Assembly: GCA_009746045.1 (NCBI GenBank)
Contig: RPFO01000163.1
Coordinates: 1 to 64,000, forward strand
Direction: 5' to 3'
Origin: Mesostigma viride
Taxonomy: Eukaryota; Streptophyta; Mesostigmatophyceae; Mesostigmatales; Mesostigmataceae
DNA: 64,000 nt
The position numbers and the translations under genes are program-made. The notes beneath the pieces were generated by a model, which had not been told where the DNA came from, did no database searches, and worked only from the letters and a program-made list of their open reading frames with translations. Shown here one piece after another: positions 10,794 to 22,918 of this stretch (position 1 is the stretch's first letter; every line of letters starts with the position of its first letter).

Positions 10794-12417
10794 TCCCCAC
10801 CAAAACCAAACCACCATACACGTGGGAGGAACCAAAGCTCAACCTAGAACGCCTCCACTGTCATGATGCTCAACAAGAAAAGGAAGAGTTTCCCCCACAA
10901 CTGAAACAAATGTTTGGCGACGCGTGAATTAAGGACGTGCCACAGTCCTTAAACAGCAAGGGTAGGCTGCCCATGCACCGAAGAAAAGGATCCTGAAAGA
11001 TTGTCAAGTGAGTGCAAAAGGAACCTTGCGTAAAAAGGCAGCCATGAATCCCTACTGTCCGCTCATCCGGAGCCACCCTCAAAAGACACGAGGTGTAACC
11101 TGAGCCACACCGTAAAAATGTCGTCAAAGAAAAGCAGCACCGGGAAAAAAAAACAACCTTAGACGGCGACGTCGTCAGGCGGTCGCGGTGGTGGTCGTGC
11201 GTGCAGCCGCAACCCGGAAACCGGGTGATAGGTGCCGTCGGCAGCAACAGTGCGTCGGCTCAGCCATAACCCGTAGCGCCATGTCAGCCTGGCCGAAAAC
11301 AGAGCCTGCAGGGAAAAAAGACAGCTCCTAGCAGGATTCTGGAGCCGGACCTGCTGAGCTACTGGCCCAACACTCCGCATGCCCTGCTCGAAACGTAGCA
11401 ACACTTGCGTAATGCCAATATATAAAGATGTTTGGAGCTAGGCAGAGACTGCGGCGTCAGCAGCCACGACAGACAGGGCGGTGGTCGGACTTCAGCACGA
11501 TGCGGCCAGCCAGCCGAAAGCCCGTAAGTAAGGACGCTTGTCAATGAAATATTGCACGAATTTAAAGAAAGGGACGGTGACTTAGTGGTGCGTTAATAAT
11601 GGCTTATGCAACACCCTTTTCTAGGGAGAGGTGAAGGAGAAGAAGTCGCCCACACCTGGTTCCGTAGGGATGAAGGTGATTGTGTAACCCGCCTCACTTC
11701 AGTCATAGAAGTACGATTGAAATTAAGTTGACGCCGTGGAGTATGAGTAGTTGTCTCAGCACCTTCCCTAGCAATGGGTTCCAGAGATGATGACGGTCCC
11801 AAACCTTGATTAGTAGGGGGTAAAGGTGATTGTGTCTTCGAACTACTCATACTTCCACATGGAGTCGCGATCGTCTGCCTAGTAGAGACAACGGTTACGG
11901 CTGACTTCTAGTGTTACAGAGCAAGACAGTCACATCAGGATGTGTCTCAGTCTGTAACACCGTAAGTTTTCCGCAACTCTATGAATCTTCTCGGATGACA
12001 GACATCTGATCAACGTTGTACTACCCGGAAGGTTACGACTTCAAGAGAAACACCAAAGTAGAGATCCTCCGATACCAATGTAACGACTAAAAATGATCAT
12101 CAACATCATCCACAGTCCAATATGAAAGATCTTTTACCTGGGTTGCTTTCCTGAGTTGCAGAACTTCAAGTATCCGAGCAACGTTGAGATGGAAATTCCA
12201 CAGCACGTGATTTAGGGAATCACAACCCCTTGTAGACACAAAGACAAGCTCGTGTATAGACGACCTCTGTGGAACTGAAGGACGTCTATAGCCAAGGGGC
12301 TCTTATGATGGACAACAAAGACAAGCTTTATTATACCATGGTGAATCAAAACCAACGTAGCAACAATGGCGACCCCACGTCCTTGATATCGACGTGCTTG
12401 TCGAGCATGCCTCAACC
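10794..12417. other. No gene recognised
   Basis: No motif-bearing frame on either strand. The sequence looks single-copy in this window. Confidence 0.4.
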
Positions 12418-12428
12418 TTAGCCTGAAA

Positions 12429-12642
12429 TGCTCACATGGGTCTTATTGCACCCACAGTTTGCCGGATCGTTAGCCTGTCCTTTTAGCTAGCCGCGCCCGA
12501 TTGCAGCTGTGGCATGCCTTTGGCATGAAGGAGACTGGGGGTCTCTGCCCTTTCTCCTGTAGTGCACACACAGGGATTAAAAGCACTTCGGTGCTCCGTG
12601 ACTCCCCAACGGGAGCACGAGTTTAATTAATTAATTAACTAA
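12429..12642 (+). mobile_element. 5'-truncated LINE 3' end, copy 1
   Basis: The body starts at 12429 and ends in a (TTAA)n tail at about 12621-12639. It is flanked by an 11-bp target duplication, TTAGCCTGAAA, at 12418-12428 and 12643-12653. Just before the tail is a stem-loop: CTCCC, loop CAAC, GGGAG (12602-12615). The body is nearly identical to 13770-13979. No coding sequence remains. Variable 5' truncation, a direct repeat of 11 bp and a simple-sequence tail are the signature of target-primed reverse transcription. Confidence 0.82.
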
Positions 12643-12653
12643 TTAGCCTGAAA

Positions 12654-13433
12654 AGAACCATGCAATCAAAATCATGGAATTCTAAACAAGATCCTCGTAT
12701 CCATCCTAGTCACACAAAACAGAACAACAACGCCAACAGCCTGGCAGAATCTGTACATGAGATCCTGAATCTGTAGTAAGCACCAAAGTCCCAAAGGAAC
12801 ATTTAAGACTTGGTAGTACCGACCAACAAACTATAACCCCACGTGGATCAGGCCACGACCAATAAGGGCTTCTAACAGTCGGTTGACAAAGTACAAGTTT
12901 CAAGTACCGCCTTCTTGGAAACCTCATAACTTTCCCAATACTGATCCAAAAGTCCTCGAATAAAAGTCAAACATTCACAAAACAAAGGATGTAACAACAA
13001 AGCCATTTTTGCTTGTTACACTCATGCGTCAAAGCAGCATCGACCTTCATTCTCCTGGTGTGGAAGGTCACTTTTCAGGATTAACATATCTGAATGTTGA
13101 TCGCCTGTTCATTTTCCGTCAATTGAGCAGCGATTGAAACCATGAGCCATGCAAGTGTAAGGTGCAGAATTCAGTTGATGAACCCAAGCAGGTAATGTGC
13201 AAAAGAGATGAACCCAAGTAATATGTGCAGATGTTTCGTCCCACTGGCTGTGTGCTATTGCATGAACCGTGTAGTAGGCCCTTGGCGTGTACTCACTTGC
13301 TGCAACCGTGCCCACGGCTGCTTGTCAATACACGCGGCAGGCACAACGACTTTTGCTGCGAGGTGAAACATTTAACTCCCCCATACCTTGCATTTTTCAC
13401 TCTTTCTTTTCCCTATCCATCCTACCCCCCAGC
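12654..13433. other. No gene recognised
   Basis: Short frames only, with no motifs. The 3' side grades into the CA-rich microsatellite. Confidence 0.4.
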
Positions 13434-13714
13434 ACACACACACGCCCACATACATACACATGCACATAAATGTTCACCTGACACACATGCACACACGCAC
13501 GCATACACACATGCACACATACACACATGCACACACGCACACATGCACACATGCACACACGCACACACGCACACATACACACATGCACACATACACACAT
13601 GCACACACGCACACATGCACACACGCACACATACACACATACACACATGCACACACGCACACACGCACACATGCACACATGCACACACGCATGCATACAC
13701 ACATGCACACATAC
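13434..13714 (+). repeat. Compound CACACG/CACATG microsatellite, left block
   Basis: ACACAC, ACATGC and ACGCAC units are interleaved over about 280 bp. All long His/Thr-rich or Cys/Val-rich reading frames here are products of the repeat, not genes. Confidence 0.92.
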
Positions 13715-13979
13715 AGCCATGCTACGCCCTGGCTATGTTCAGATTACTTGCCCACGCTCCTTGCTATGATATGCTCACATGGGTCTTATTGCACCCACAG
13801 TTTGCCGGATCGTTAGCCTGTCCTTTAGCTAGCCGCGCCCGATTGCAGCTGTGGCATGCCTTTGGCATGAAGGAGACTGGGGGTCTCTGCCCTTTCTCCT
13901 GTAGTGCACACACAGGGATTAAAAGCACTTCGGTGCTCCGTGACTCCCCAACGGGAGCACGAGTTTAATTAATTAATTA
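13715..13979 (+). mobile_element. 5'-truncated LINE 3' end, copy 2
   Basis: This copy is inserted inside the CA-rich microsatellite. Its 12-bp target duplication ATGCACACATAC lies at 13703-13714 and 13980-13991. From 13770 onward it matches copy 1 almost exactly; the first 55 bases extend further 5' than copy 1, so the two copies are truncated at different points. It has the same 3' stem-loop (13944-13957, loop CAAC) and the same (TTAA)n tail. Confidence 0.82.
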
Positions 13980-13991
13980 ATGCACACATAC

Positions 13992-14520
13992 ACACATGCA
14001 CACACGCACGCATACACACATGCACACATACACACATGCACACACGCACACACGCACACACGCACACACGCACACACGCACACACGCACACACGCACACA
14101 CGCACACACGCACACACGCACACGCACACACGCGCACACACGCACACACGCACACACGCACACACGCACACACGCACACACGCACACACGCACACACGCA
14201 CACACGCACACACGCACACACGCACACACGCACACACGCACACACGCACACACGCACACTCGCACACTCGCACACTCGCACACACGCACGCACACACACG
14301 CACACACGCACACACGCATACACATGCACACACGCACACACGCACACACATGCACACTGTGACATACACATGTATGCACACAATATCACACACATGCACA
14401 CTGTCACCCACGTGCGCACATGCACGCTAACACATGCACACAAACATGTGCACACACCCACGAGCACACGTGCACATGCATACAAACGCACACAAACACA
14501 GGCCGACTTGCACACATGCG
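13992..14520 (+). repeat. Compound CACACG microsatellite, right block
   Basis: Mostly CACACG hexamers from about 14036 to 14330, then mixed CACATG and CACACA units. It is the continuation of the left block across the LINE insertion. Confidence 0.92.
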
Positions 14521-14663
14521 CCACACACATCAATCCATCACCAATAAACGGGTTGCTTGGACCCAACGACCTTCTTACTCGCCTGTCCACCCAATGTTCT
14601 GCCCATCCTCCCGCCTGCCCGCCTACAAGTCTGCCACCCGCCTATCTGCCCACCCATCTGTCA

Positions 14664-14690
14664 ACCTGCCTGCCTGCCTGCCTGCCTGCT
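14664..14690 (+). repeat. (CTGC)n microsatellite
   Basis: About six CTGC units lie within a wider CTGCC-rich tract. Confidence 0.75.
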
Positions 14691-14699
14691 TGTGTGCAT

Positions 14700-16156
14700 G
14701 CCTGCGGGCCTGCATGTGCACCTGCGCCCATGCACCTATTATGCCCCCATGGCACATACATGCAGCCTAGCTAGTTGAGTGTCTCTAGGCACGCGCACAT
14801 GGGTGGCTACATGGGCATTTGCCTGTGTCTTGGGCTGGAGCGTTGGGCTGATTAGTTCAAGAGTGGGCGGGAAGACGGTGGTATAATTGGGTGGGTAGGG
14901 ACGGAGTGGATGGATGATTGGGGGGGTTGGATGCGGGTGGGACTCAAGTTAGTGTTAAGTCCAATGTTGCCTATAGCATCAACAAAAATAAGCGAGAAAG
15001 CAGCCTAAATTCAAGGAGCCTACTTCTTGTAACACATTGTGCCAAACTGCAATTAATGGTTGCAGGCTCACAAGCTGCCAGATTCATAACGCACATGGAA
15101 TAAATTGCATGGTTACAGGACAAGCGTGTGGTTGGAAATCTTACAATGCCTGGCAACGTCTCTTTCATGTGCCCACTGAGAACCGCTGTTCTTCGACACA
15201 AGAAGGCTTTGGCAAGCAACGAGCTTCGGCCAGGGCCTTCATTTCAAGGAACCGTGTGTGAAGCAATAACTCAGGATTTACAAACAGAAACTATCCTAAC
15301 TTTGCGACCTTCATGCAGTATGTCATGTGCATGGCTATGTAGTATGTGCCAACAATCACAACGAAAACGTGCGAAATTGCAAACATTGCCATGGAAGGGC
15401 AGGAGCCACGCACACAGCAAATTAAAACGGTTCGTGAACCAGTCTGTCGGGCATAAAGACAGCAAAGTCTGGCCAGCAATAATGCAGTGCGATGCCGGCG
15501 AGACAAACTCGGTAAATATGGGCAGGCAGGCGCAGCTCGTCCTCAGCAGTGCTATCTAACGCGACGGCGCCTTATTTCCGCGTGCACGGTGCCGAACATG
15601 GCACTGGCCTGATTCCAGTTGCAGCAACGCCAGATGCCTTCCCGTCATAGAGCAGAGGCTTCACGTACGTCGCCATTGTTGGCTACCAATCGCTATGCTT
15701 CCCGTGATAATGCACTACGCGTCCGAACAAAATGTCGAGAAAGCAAACAATCTACACGCGAGAGAACTGGGCTGATAGCTTTTCAGTACTGGTTTTACCG
15801 TGCCTTCAAATTCCATTAGCTTACTTAACCATGGCTGACTAATTTTAGCTAATTTACAGGTATTTGTACCACTGGCCGCACCGCCCGCATATGCATGGAC
15901 GAGTCTCGAAGACGTAAGGGCATTACGTCGGAGTTTACGTACAGATCTGTAATAAAAAAACAGATCTGCATATACGCCTAGCCATCTGTATTTTTCGGGC
16001 CCTAACTTTACAGATCTGTCAAAAGCTCTAAAAATTATTCACGTCCGCGGCTATGGTGGCACAAACAACTGACTGGGGCGAGAGCATGGCTTGACGTATT
16101 CGACTGAAACTTTGTAGGCATCATCCCTAGGTCTTGTAAATGCTATTTGCGTAGCC
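14700..16156. other. No gene recognised; short CAGATCTG repeats
   Basis: Frames of up to 143 residues have no motifs. At 15941-16019 the palindrome CAGATCTG occurs three times, separated by A-rich and TCGGGCCC sequence. This might be the edge of a small inverted-repeat element, but I cannot find its ends. Confidence 0.35.
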
Positions 16157-16713
16157 ATGCAACATTTACAAATGCCTAGATATGTCTCGAGGTTATGTGG
16201 CGGCGCAGCAAATCGCGTGAGCAGCCAGGCGATGACAGTGCAAGCTGTACTTGTTGCTCGGCAGAAAATGTTCGGATTTTTGCGTATGGATGAGTTAGCT
16301 ACGTCGTTCCTAGCACTTATTGTCACACGACAGTCAGTTGACCATCAATGGCGGCCAGGACATGCTTGCGGCTACGTTCGTCGGGTGGGCGTGCTAGCTC
16401 CTGCAAACAAGGTAATCTGCGATTTCGACCAGGTACGTTTTAGCCTTTTATCATGTCTCAGTGACCGCGCATGTGTCATATATTGTTTCGATACCAGACT
16501 CGGGGCTATAATCGAAGCTTTATGACTGTCTTTTTGTTGTTTTATTGCTTCTGTGCATAGGCTTGTGATGGTTGGGTAGTAATGTTACCTCGGCCAGATT
16601 TTGGACGAGTTTTGACTGCTTTTAGCGTATGCTACAACATGAATGTCGGTATAACGACAGATATCGTTTGTAATAATGTTCAGTGTGATGATACGATGCT
16701 TTCCGTTGCTTAA
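16157..16713 (+). CDS. Candidate two-exon gene, hypothetical protein
   Basis: The frame from the ATG at 16157 reads 92 codons to a GTACGT donor at 16433. An acceptor, GTGCATAG, ends at 16560. Joining 16157-16432 to 16561-16713 keeps phase and gives an open frame of 142 residues ending in TAA. The predicted protein has several Cys and Trp but no family I recognise. An in-frame stop upstream (near 16107) supports this start. Chance is not excluded, because exon 2 is only 50 codons. It is the only place in the left half that looks like a small non-transposon gene. Confidence 0.3.
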
Positions 16714-17524
16714 ACAACTCAGGACGAGTGTTTTTCTGCCCAGTTCTAGGCATGCACGCTGGCCAAGTCCGCCTTCTTTTTGTGTGTTTGCTGTGTGTTA
16801 GAGACATAGAGATGCCTGGGATCTGCTTGCATTTAAGCATCAGCAAGTTGCTAATTTTGTTTCTTTCCTTTTTCCTTGTATTTTGAAGTTGTTTGTAGCG
16901 TATAGGGTACGTTGGTAATAAGCTCCTTGCATGTGCCTTCTACGCGTGCTTTCTGCCCAATGGCACTAGATTTACAGTATTATATAGCATGAGCTGCTGT
17001 TTTATATGCTGGAAATGTGTTGGAGGATGCATGTGTGGCCAGCTATGATGTTTTATGCCACATTGGGATAGGAAACCAAAACGGTAGTGCTAGCCACCCC
17101 CCCAAAAAAACTCAGTCCTATTAAACGGACTGAGCTATTTTGGGATTTTTGCTAGCTAGCTTGTGCAGTTCTGTAGCATGTCATGTTGTGAATGCATTGA
17201 TGGCATGCCTGTGATATAAAGTAACTGCCTTTGAAATTCCAGGGCCTATATATTTGTGTAAGTGGTCCATATTGCATGATGTATGTCTCAAACCCCATTT
17301 TTCCGTACCCCCCCTGGGGTTGGTGCTATTTATAGCACCCAAAAGTCATAGATATGGGACCGGTGACATGTCCCCAAAGAAATTCAACATAAATGCATGC
17401 TTGGTACCAAGGGTTGGCCAGAAATTGTTTTTAGGCCATACACAACAAATGTGCAAAGATGTGCAACTCAGTCCGTTTTTTAGGACTGAGTTGCTACGGT
17501 TTAAGGGTTAAGCGCTGACGCCAA
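16714..17524. other. No gene; three short hairpins
   Basis: Inverted repeats are CTCAGTCC/GGACTGAG at 17111-17134, GGTGCTA/TAGCACC at about 17321-17338, and the 12-bp GCAACTCAGTCC/GGACTGAGTTGC at 17463-17494 with an 8-nt loop. The first and third share the same core, about 350 bp apart, so they may mark the two sides of a small repeat element. Confidence 0.5.
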
Positions 17525-17929
17525 TTAATATGACGTCCAGGTCCGCGCCGACCATGGGGCCCGCTGGCCCTCCAGGTCCAGCCGGTCCTCCCGGAGCCGG
17601 CAACACTCCTTGAAGAAGGCGGAGGTCAGGGGCCCCATGGCCCCAAACTCCTCCAGGACAAAGGGCACCACACGATGGTGCCCGACGTCGCCGTAGGCCA
17701 GGAGCTTGGCCCGCTCCGCCCGGTCCGCCGTGTAACCTGCCGTGAGGGAGGCCCCAGCCACGTGGCTAAGAGCCAAGGGCCGCGCCACCAAAACGTCAAT
17801 AAGCAGATGCCGGCTACCCCCCTCAAAGTCCAGCACCACGATGTCAGGCCGGTGGTTGGGGGAATAGAAGGCAGCGCCATCGGCATCCTCGGACCGGATG
17901 TTCGCGTGGGGGAAAACCGACCGAATCAT
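17525..17929 (-). pseudogene. Retroelement C-terminal nuclease-like domain (fragment)
   Basis: The 134-residue minus-strand frame carries RPDIVVL about 13 residues before LLIDVLV, then AERAKLLAY and a VPFVLEEFG segment. This layout resembles the PD-(D/E)XK-type domain found at the C-terminus of some non-LTR retroelement proteins in algae and plants. I infer it from the motif spacing only. No RT sequence lies upstream on the minus strand, so it is a detached fragment. A host nuclease-like gene fragment is the alternative. Confidence 0.42.
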
Positions 17930-20578
17930 GGCGAGAATATATATAAATATTTTTAATATATATTAATTGAGAATGATAGATTACGGAGGTGAGATAGGCA
18001 TGCAACATAAGGAAAAACCCGAAATATATATATGCCAGGTGCCTCTCTGCTACATGGAAATACAAAGCGCAATCAAGGACAGCAGTGGCTTGGGCTGCTA
18101 TTCAATTGAGCTCAGCACCTAGCTGCTGTACAACAAGATTCTGCATCAGTGCCTATCCTGATTGCGCCCCCCCGCCCCCATGCCATCATCGTCATGCTCA
18201 CCATCGTCTTTAGAACGTGCACTGAACTCCAACCCTTGGACAGTCCATAGGTCATTAAGAATCTGTGCATGCAATGCTAGCTCTTCTCAGTTGAACTCAT
18301 CTACCACCCTCTCACGGTCGTCAGGTCGTGTCATCTCTCATGTAATCCACCTAGGTTTATATCGTGGCCACTGATCTTTCAGCTCCTCCTGACATTAAAA
18401 TCTGGACAAACACACTGTTGACATCACCCTTCCTGTTTAGCCTACATGGCTCTTCATGTTTACCCTTATCTCATCACTCAACACACCTAGCATTGTCTAT
18501 TCATCCCGCATGCATAGGTGGTGCATAACCTCGGCGTGATGGGGGATTGCCAAAAATAGCAGTAAAATGCATGGGATGGCACGGGGAGGCTCACACTCAT
18601 CGGTTTACAATCACACTCATGTGCTAACAATGTCCCTCTCTGCATGCTTTTGACACTGAATGCACATGCATTTCCTACCGGCTATATCAAGCCTTTAGTG
18701 TGGTTTGGTGCATCAAGAGAAATGGCAGGTCAGCAGAGTGCATCAGACCACATTTAAGCGTGCAACGCTGTTTCAGTTTGCCCACAGCATGGAGCTCCCC
18801 TTTCGGACAGTGTCACTAGTAGGACCTACACCTTACTCACTCCCAGCCGCTCACCCTGACCGCATGCTAGCAAGAAGAACGAATGCATGGTCCCCATCCC
18901 AACGGCATAAGGTGCATCACATTGATGGCCCTGCCATCACCTAGTGCAGTGTGCCACCCCTCTCCACCTCAACCTACTCTGAAAGGCCAGGGCCCCAACA
19001 AACCTTTCAAGACATAGCTAGCACTCCTCAAAGAAGGCCACCCCTCAAAGAAGGCGAGGCAGTTTAGGGCTAGCGGGGCTTTGGGTAAGCTAAAAGATGA
19101 TAGTGTTCACTAACACAGGCCACGGCAACGACAACCTAGCTGCTTTACCCGCTGCATCCATACATCACAAGCCATAATAAACTGCACAGCCTGGCATGAT
19201 TGCCTATAAGGGGCACATGATCCAAGATGCCCTTCAGGCTCACGGCCCAGCACACCGGCCCATCCTCACCACCCCACTGGTCATAGTCATCTACAGTGTG
19301 GCATCAAACTCCTCTAGGACAGAGTGCAGTGAAGGCAACATAGACGTCCTGACACAATTCAATAAGAACGTGGCTGCTACCTACTGCCCTTCAAAAAAAA
19401 TGTCGTTTCTTGCACACATACGCATTCAATTCTTCAATTAAACAAGCATGCTTACACCTTCACAGCACATCCCATGCAAGGCTGACATCCATCGAGCTTT
19501 GTCAACAGGCATGACTTCCTGATGCAAACTTAGCTGTCAAGCTAGGAGGAGGAAAGCTAGGTAAAGAGGTGAGATAGACCCCCCCACAGCACCTTCCTGC
19601 ACCAAAACCATGACAATATCATCCAGAGCTTACTAAATACGTACAGCTAACCGGTAGCGTGCGACCTTGCAGTCCAGGTTCATGCAGCGCGAACATCTCG
19701 TGTCAGCACCCGGCGGAGATGGCGGACGCGAAACCACAATGCTATAAAGGCGAATCATAAGACTATTTCGGGGAGCGGTGAACGGCTTAGAACACCGAAT
19801 GTATGCCGCGACAAAAGCCTGAAGTTTTTCTCGGAAATACACGCCTGGCTGGATGTGGATCAGGGCACCGTTGTCGTGCTTGTGCTTGCGTTGCGAGCAG
19901 GCAACCAGTGTTTCTTGCAGTGCCGAGCAGTAACAGATGGTCGGGCGCGAGAGCAATATGTGACATTTAAATCATGGCTACACAGCTTACACCTCCGCAG
20001 GCATGTTGGAACAAGCCCCGCCATGCCGTGAGCCGAAAAAAAAAAAGAAACGCATCAAGCAAGGACGGTCGTAAATGTCACTGAAAACAGCAAAATCTGA
20101 CATGCCGGCAGGTAATGCGACAGCCTGGAAAATGTGATTCGTTTCTCGAAAAACTGATTAGTAGCGCTCGTGATAGTAGACTTGAAGCCCATTCGGATTC
20201 GACCTTTTGGGAATTGTGAGCTTCCAACAAAAAAGTTTCCCCCACAATTAATAAACATGCATTTTCGCTGCCAATTCCAGATCTCAGTGGCCGACACAAA
20301 AAATCAGCGTCTCAGTTTGCGAATTATTTTGACGCATGAACATACGCGAGTAATATCTACCATGCATCATCGCAAAGCAGGAGAGTTTACGCGTCGTTTC
20401 CATCCATCGCAGCGACTTAACTTGCATAATTGACTTCTGACTGATATTCCGGCGGACATAGGGTCGACAGCCATGCGAGGTGGAATTTTTCTGGTCCCGT
20501 CGTCCTCAACGCGACGCGTTCGCGCCAAAATTCCCAGGATCTCATGTAACCGGACGGACCGATTTTAGGTGATGTGAC
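17930..20578. other. No gene recognised
   Basis: AT-rich at 17930-18010, then moderate composition. Frames up to 107 residues have no motifs, and I see no splice pattern or repeat structure. Confidence 0.4.
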
Positions 20579-21886
20579 TCCGTTCCATCCTCACGGAAGC
20601 CTTCCAGCAGCACGTGACCGGCAGTAATGGGTGGCGCGCTGGCTGCTGAACTTCCTCGCCTTTCCACCGCCGCCGCCTCCACCTCCTCTGCCATTTCCGC
20701 CTCCACTGCCGACATCAAAGCCCAGCTCCTCGACCTCGACCAACGCCTTCAAGCCACCGCCACCGCCCTTGAGAGCTTGCATGACACCGCCGGCCTCGAT
20801 CACCGCCCAGGCGGTGAAGGACATCGCCGCCCAGCCGGCACCTGCTGCCGCCTGGCCGGCGATGCTCCCTCCACCTGGGCGGACCTGCTTAAGCTAGCAG
20901 CACACCACCTCCACCACCTCCACCATCACGGCACAACTCAAGCAACAAGCCCTCGACCTTCGCGAGGAATTAGACGACATCGCCCGGCGCAGCCACAATG
21001 TCATCGTCAAGCACTTCGACCAGCTGGCAGGTGAGACCTCAGTCCACGAGCCTTCTTGAGGCATTTAAGCGCGACATTCTTGCCCCCATGCTACTCACTG
21101 GTGAGCTGCAGATGTCGGCTGTCCGCCCGTCCCCCGCGCGCAGGGGAAGGCTGGCCCGGCACCCGTGCTCCTCACCTTTAGGGTTAAGTACATGGCGGAC
21201 AAGCTGGCGTTCCTTAAATGCCGCGAGAAGCTCTCGGAGACTCGCTTCACGCTGGACGACGACTTGGCCCTGGCCCATGCAGCAACAGCGGCAACGCGAG
21301 CTATGGCCGACCTACCTTCACTTCCGGCAGAGCGCAAGGGGGAAGCCGGTATACTGGACGGGCCGGGGCAGTCATCCATGTTGACCACAACTGAGCCCTG
21401 GCAGCCCCCCGGCCCCTGCCACCTCAGACTAGGGAAATATACCAGTAGTGTAGATTAGTCAGGCTTAGCCTGTGGCCCACGCGCATGTGCGCCCACAATG
21501 GCCCCCATGGATGATGCCGGCTTCAGAATTTAGCCAAGCCCTGCCTATAATGGGACCCCATGGATGTTGCATTAAGAATTAAGCCATGCTAGGCCATGCA
21601 GAGAGATGCTCTCTGTCGAGAAGCCATGCATGCCCTAGCTCTTGTATAGCCATGATGATCTTCGATCCCGCACATGACATGCTCCCCCTTAGCTGGGCAT
21701 AGCGTGATAGATCATGAGGGTGCAGGCCGGTGCCCTGGTGCACCTAGAGCAAGTGTATAGCTTACATTCCCACCCTTAATTGCAGGAAGTAGCTTAGAAT
21801 GTATTATAGGCCATATGCCCCTTCTTAGGGATATGTGCTACAGATACTCCCAACGGAGTTATGCCGTTTCTAATTAATTAATTAAC
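20579..21886 (+). mobile_element. L1-like LINE remnant: ORF1 plus 3' end
   Basis: From 20579 the sequence matches 24750-25090. It encodes pieces of an L1-type ORF1 protein: a coiled-coil segment (about 20670-20790), an RRM-like DIARRSHNVIV segment (about 20965-21010), and a C-terminal basic segment with REKLSETRFTLDDDLALA (about 21215-21275). Several frames are used, so it is broken. There is no RT. The 3' end has the stem-loop ACTCC, loop CAAC, GGAGT at 21846-21859, followed by a (TAAT)n tail. ORF1 proteins bind LINE RNA and chaperone target-primed reverse transcription. Confidence 0.62.
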
Positions 21887-21966
21887 TGTGTGTGTTTCTC
21901 CAAATTATTGGTTGTGGAAACGGCGGACTGTCCTACCAAATTCTGTACGTGTATAGATCCTAGTGA

Positions 21967-22140
21967 GATAGCAGGTGTCGGCTTGGATGAAATTGAACTT
22001 ACTAGGTATATGGTTGTAGTTGATGAGTCCTAAGTTTTTGATGAAAAGACTCCCGCCTACCGGCACCTCCTCGTTTTGTGCTATGTACAATGCATGTGTA
22101 GTATAGTTAAGGATAGTGCACACCCTATACCCATGTCACA
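21967..22140 (+). pseudogene. Gypsy RT N-terminal scrap
   Basis: The plus-strand reading GVGLDEIELTRYMVVVDES, stop, VFDEKTPAYR matches the region just before RT in gypsy element 1 (IGVGYTENEIVRYMAVIDSS then VFEEKSPSYP at about 640-740). An internal TAA and later divergence show that it is a relic of the same gypsy lineage. Confidence 0.68.
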
Positions 22141-22142
22141 CC

Positions 22143-22704
22143 ATACCCGCATTGGCCTGGCCTGGGCGCGGCCCTCCGCCGCCTCGACAGGTTCTGGACC
22201 TACCGATACCTGAGTAAGCGACGCAAGCGCATTCTGTTCAAGGCCCTTGTCCTCAGCATCCTCCTTTATGGCTGCGAGGCGTGGACCCTGGACCAGGCGC
22301 TGAGCCAGCAGCTTGACGGCACCGTCACTCGATCGAATGCTCTGCCATATCCTCGGCGTCCGCTACCAAGAACGCCGCACCGCCGGGCCGAGCTCTACTG
22401 CGAGCTCCCTCTTGCCACCCATACCATCTGACACCGCCGCCTCCTCTTTGCCGGCCATCTTGCCCGCACAGACCAGGTGAATACCGATGTGGGCCCTGCC
22501 GGGGGGCTTAAGACGGGCCAACCATGCAGGTAGACACCTCCTACTATGGCAGGGTCCCCTCGTCCCATCGCAACCCACTGGCAAACTTGCGCACGCCGGG
22601 CACCGGCGCGGCGCGACCCGAACCTATGTGACACAACTGCTTGAAGATGCAGGGCTTCTGGGACTATCTGTACTCCGCGCCCGCATGTTTGACAAGAAGA
22701 AATG
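22143..22704 (+). pseudogene. LINE reverse transcriptase C-terminal fragment
   Basis: Readable pieces include a KRRKRILFKALVLSILLYG stretch, then CEAWTLDQ and QQLDGTV, followed by FAGHLARTDQV. These align with the intact copy at about 43720-44010. The block is LINE RT C-terminal sequence (thumb and beyond). At least two frame changes occur around 22330-22440. The (R/K)xxLLYGCEAW pattern is characteristic of L1-like RT proteins. Confidence 0.75.
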
Positions 22705-22918
22705 AGCTGCCATCTGCGATAAGCACCTTCCTGAGGGGTATGCTCCTGTTTTCTCCCCACGGGCCCCGCGGCCTGTTGCTAGCCAGGGTATAGAAGTCCG
22801 CAGGTGGAGGTTATTGGTCCTGTCAGAGGATAGCCGCTAGTACACTACCGCCTCGTCTGCCATTACACTAGAGGACAGCTCGGATGAGGACTATTACATC
22901 CCCATCTATAGTGCTTAA

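Noticed and set aside
12429-13979. SINE family inferred from two near-identical 210-bp copies
   Set aside because: The target duplications show that copy 2 extends 55 bp further 5' than copy 1, so they are differently truncated LINE ends; no pol III A/B boxes were seen.
13225-14774. His/Thr-rich and Cys/Val-rich frames of 80-260 residues
   Set aside because: Translations of the CACACG/CACATG microsatellite on both strands; overlapping frames in every register.
17675-18065. Plus-strand frame opposite the nuclease-like domain
   Set aside because: A shadow of the minus-strand frame with no motifs.
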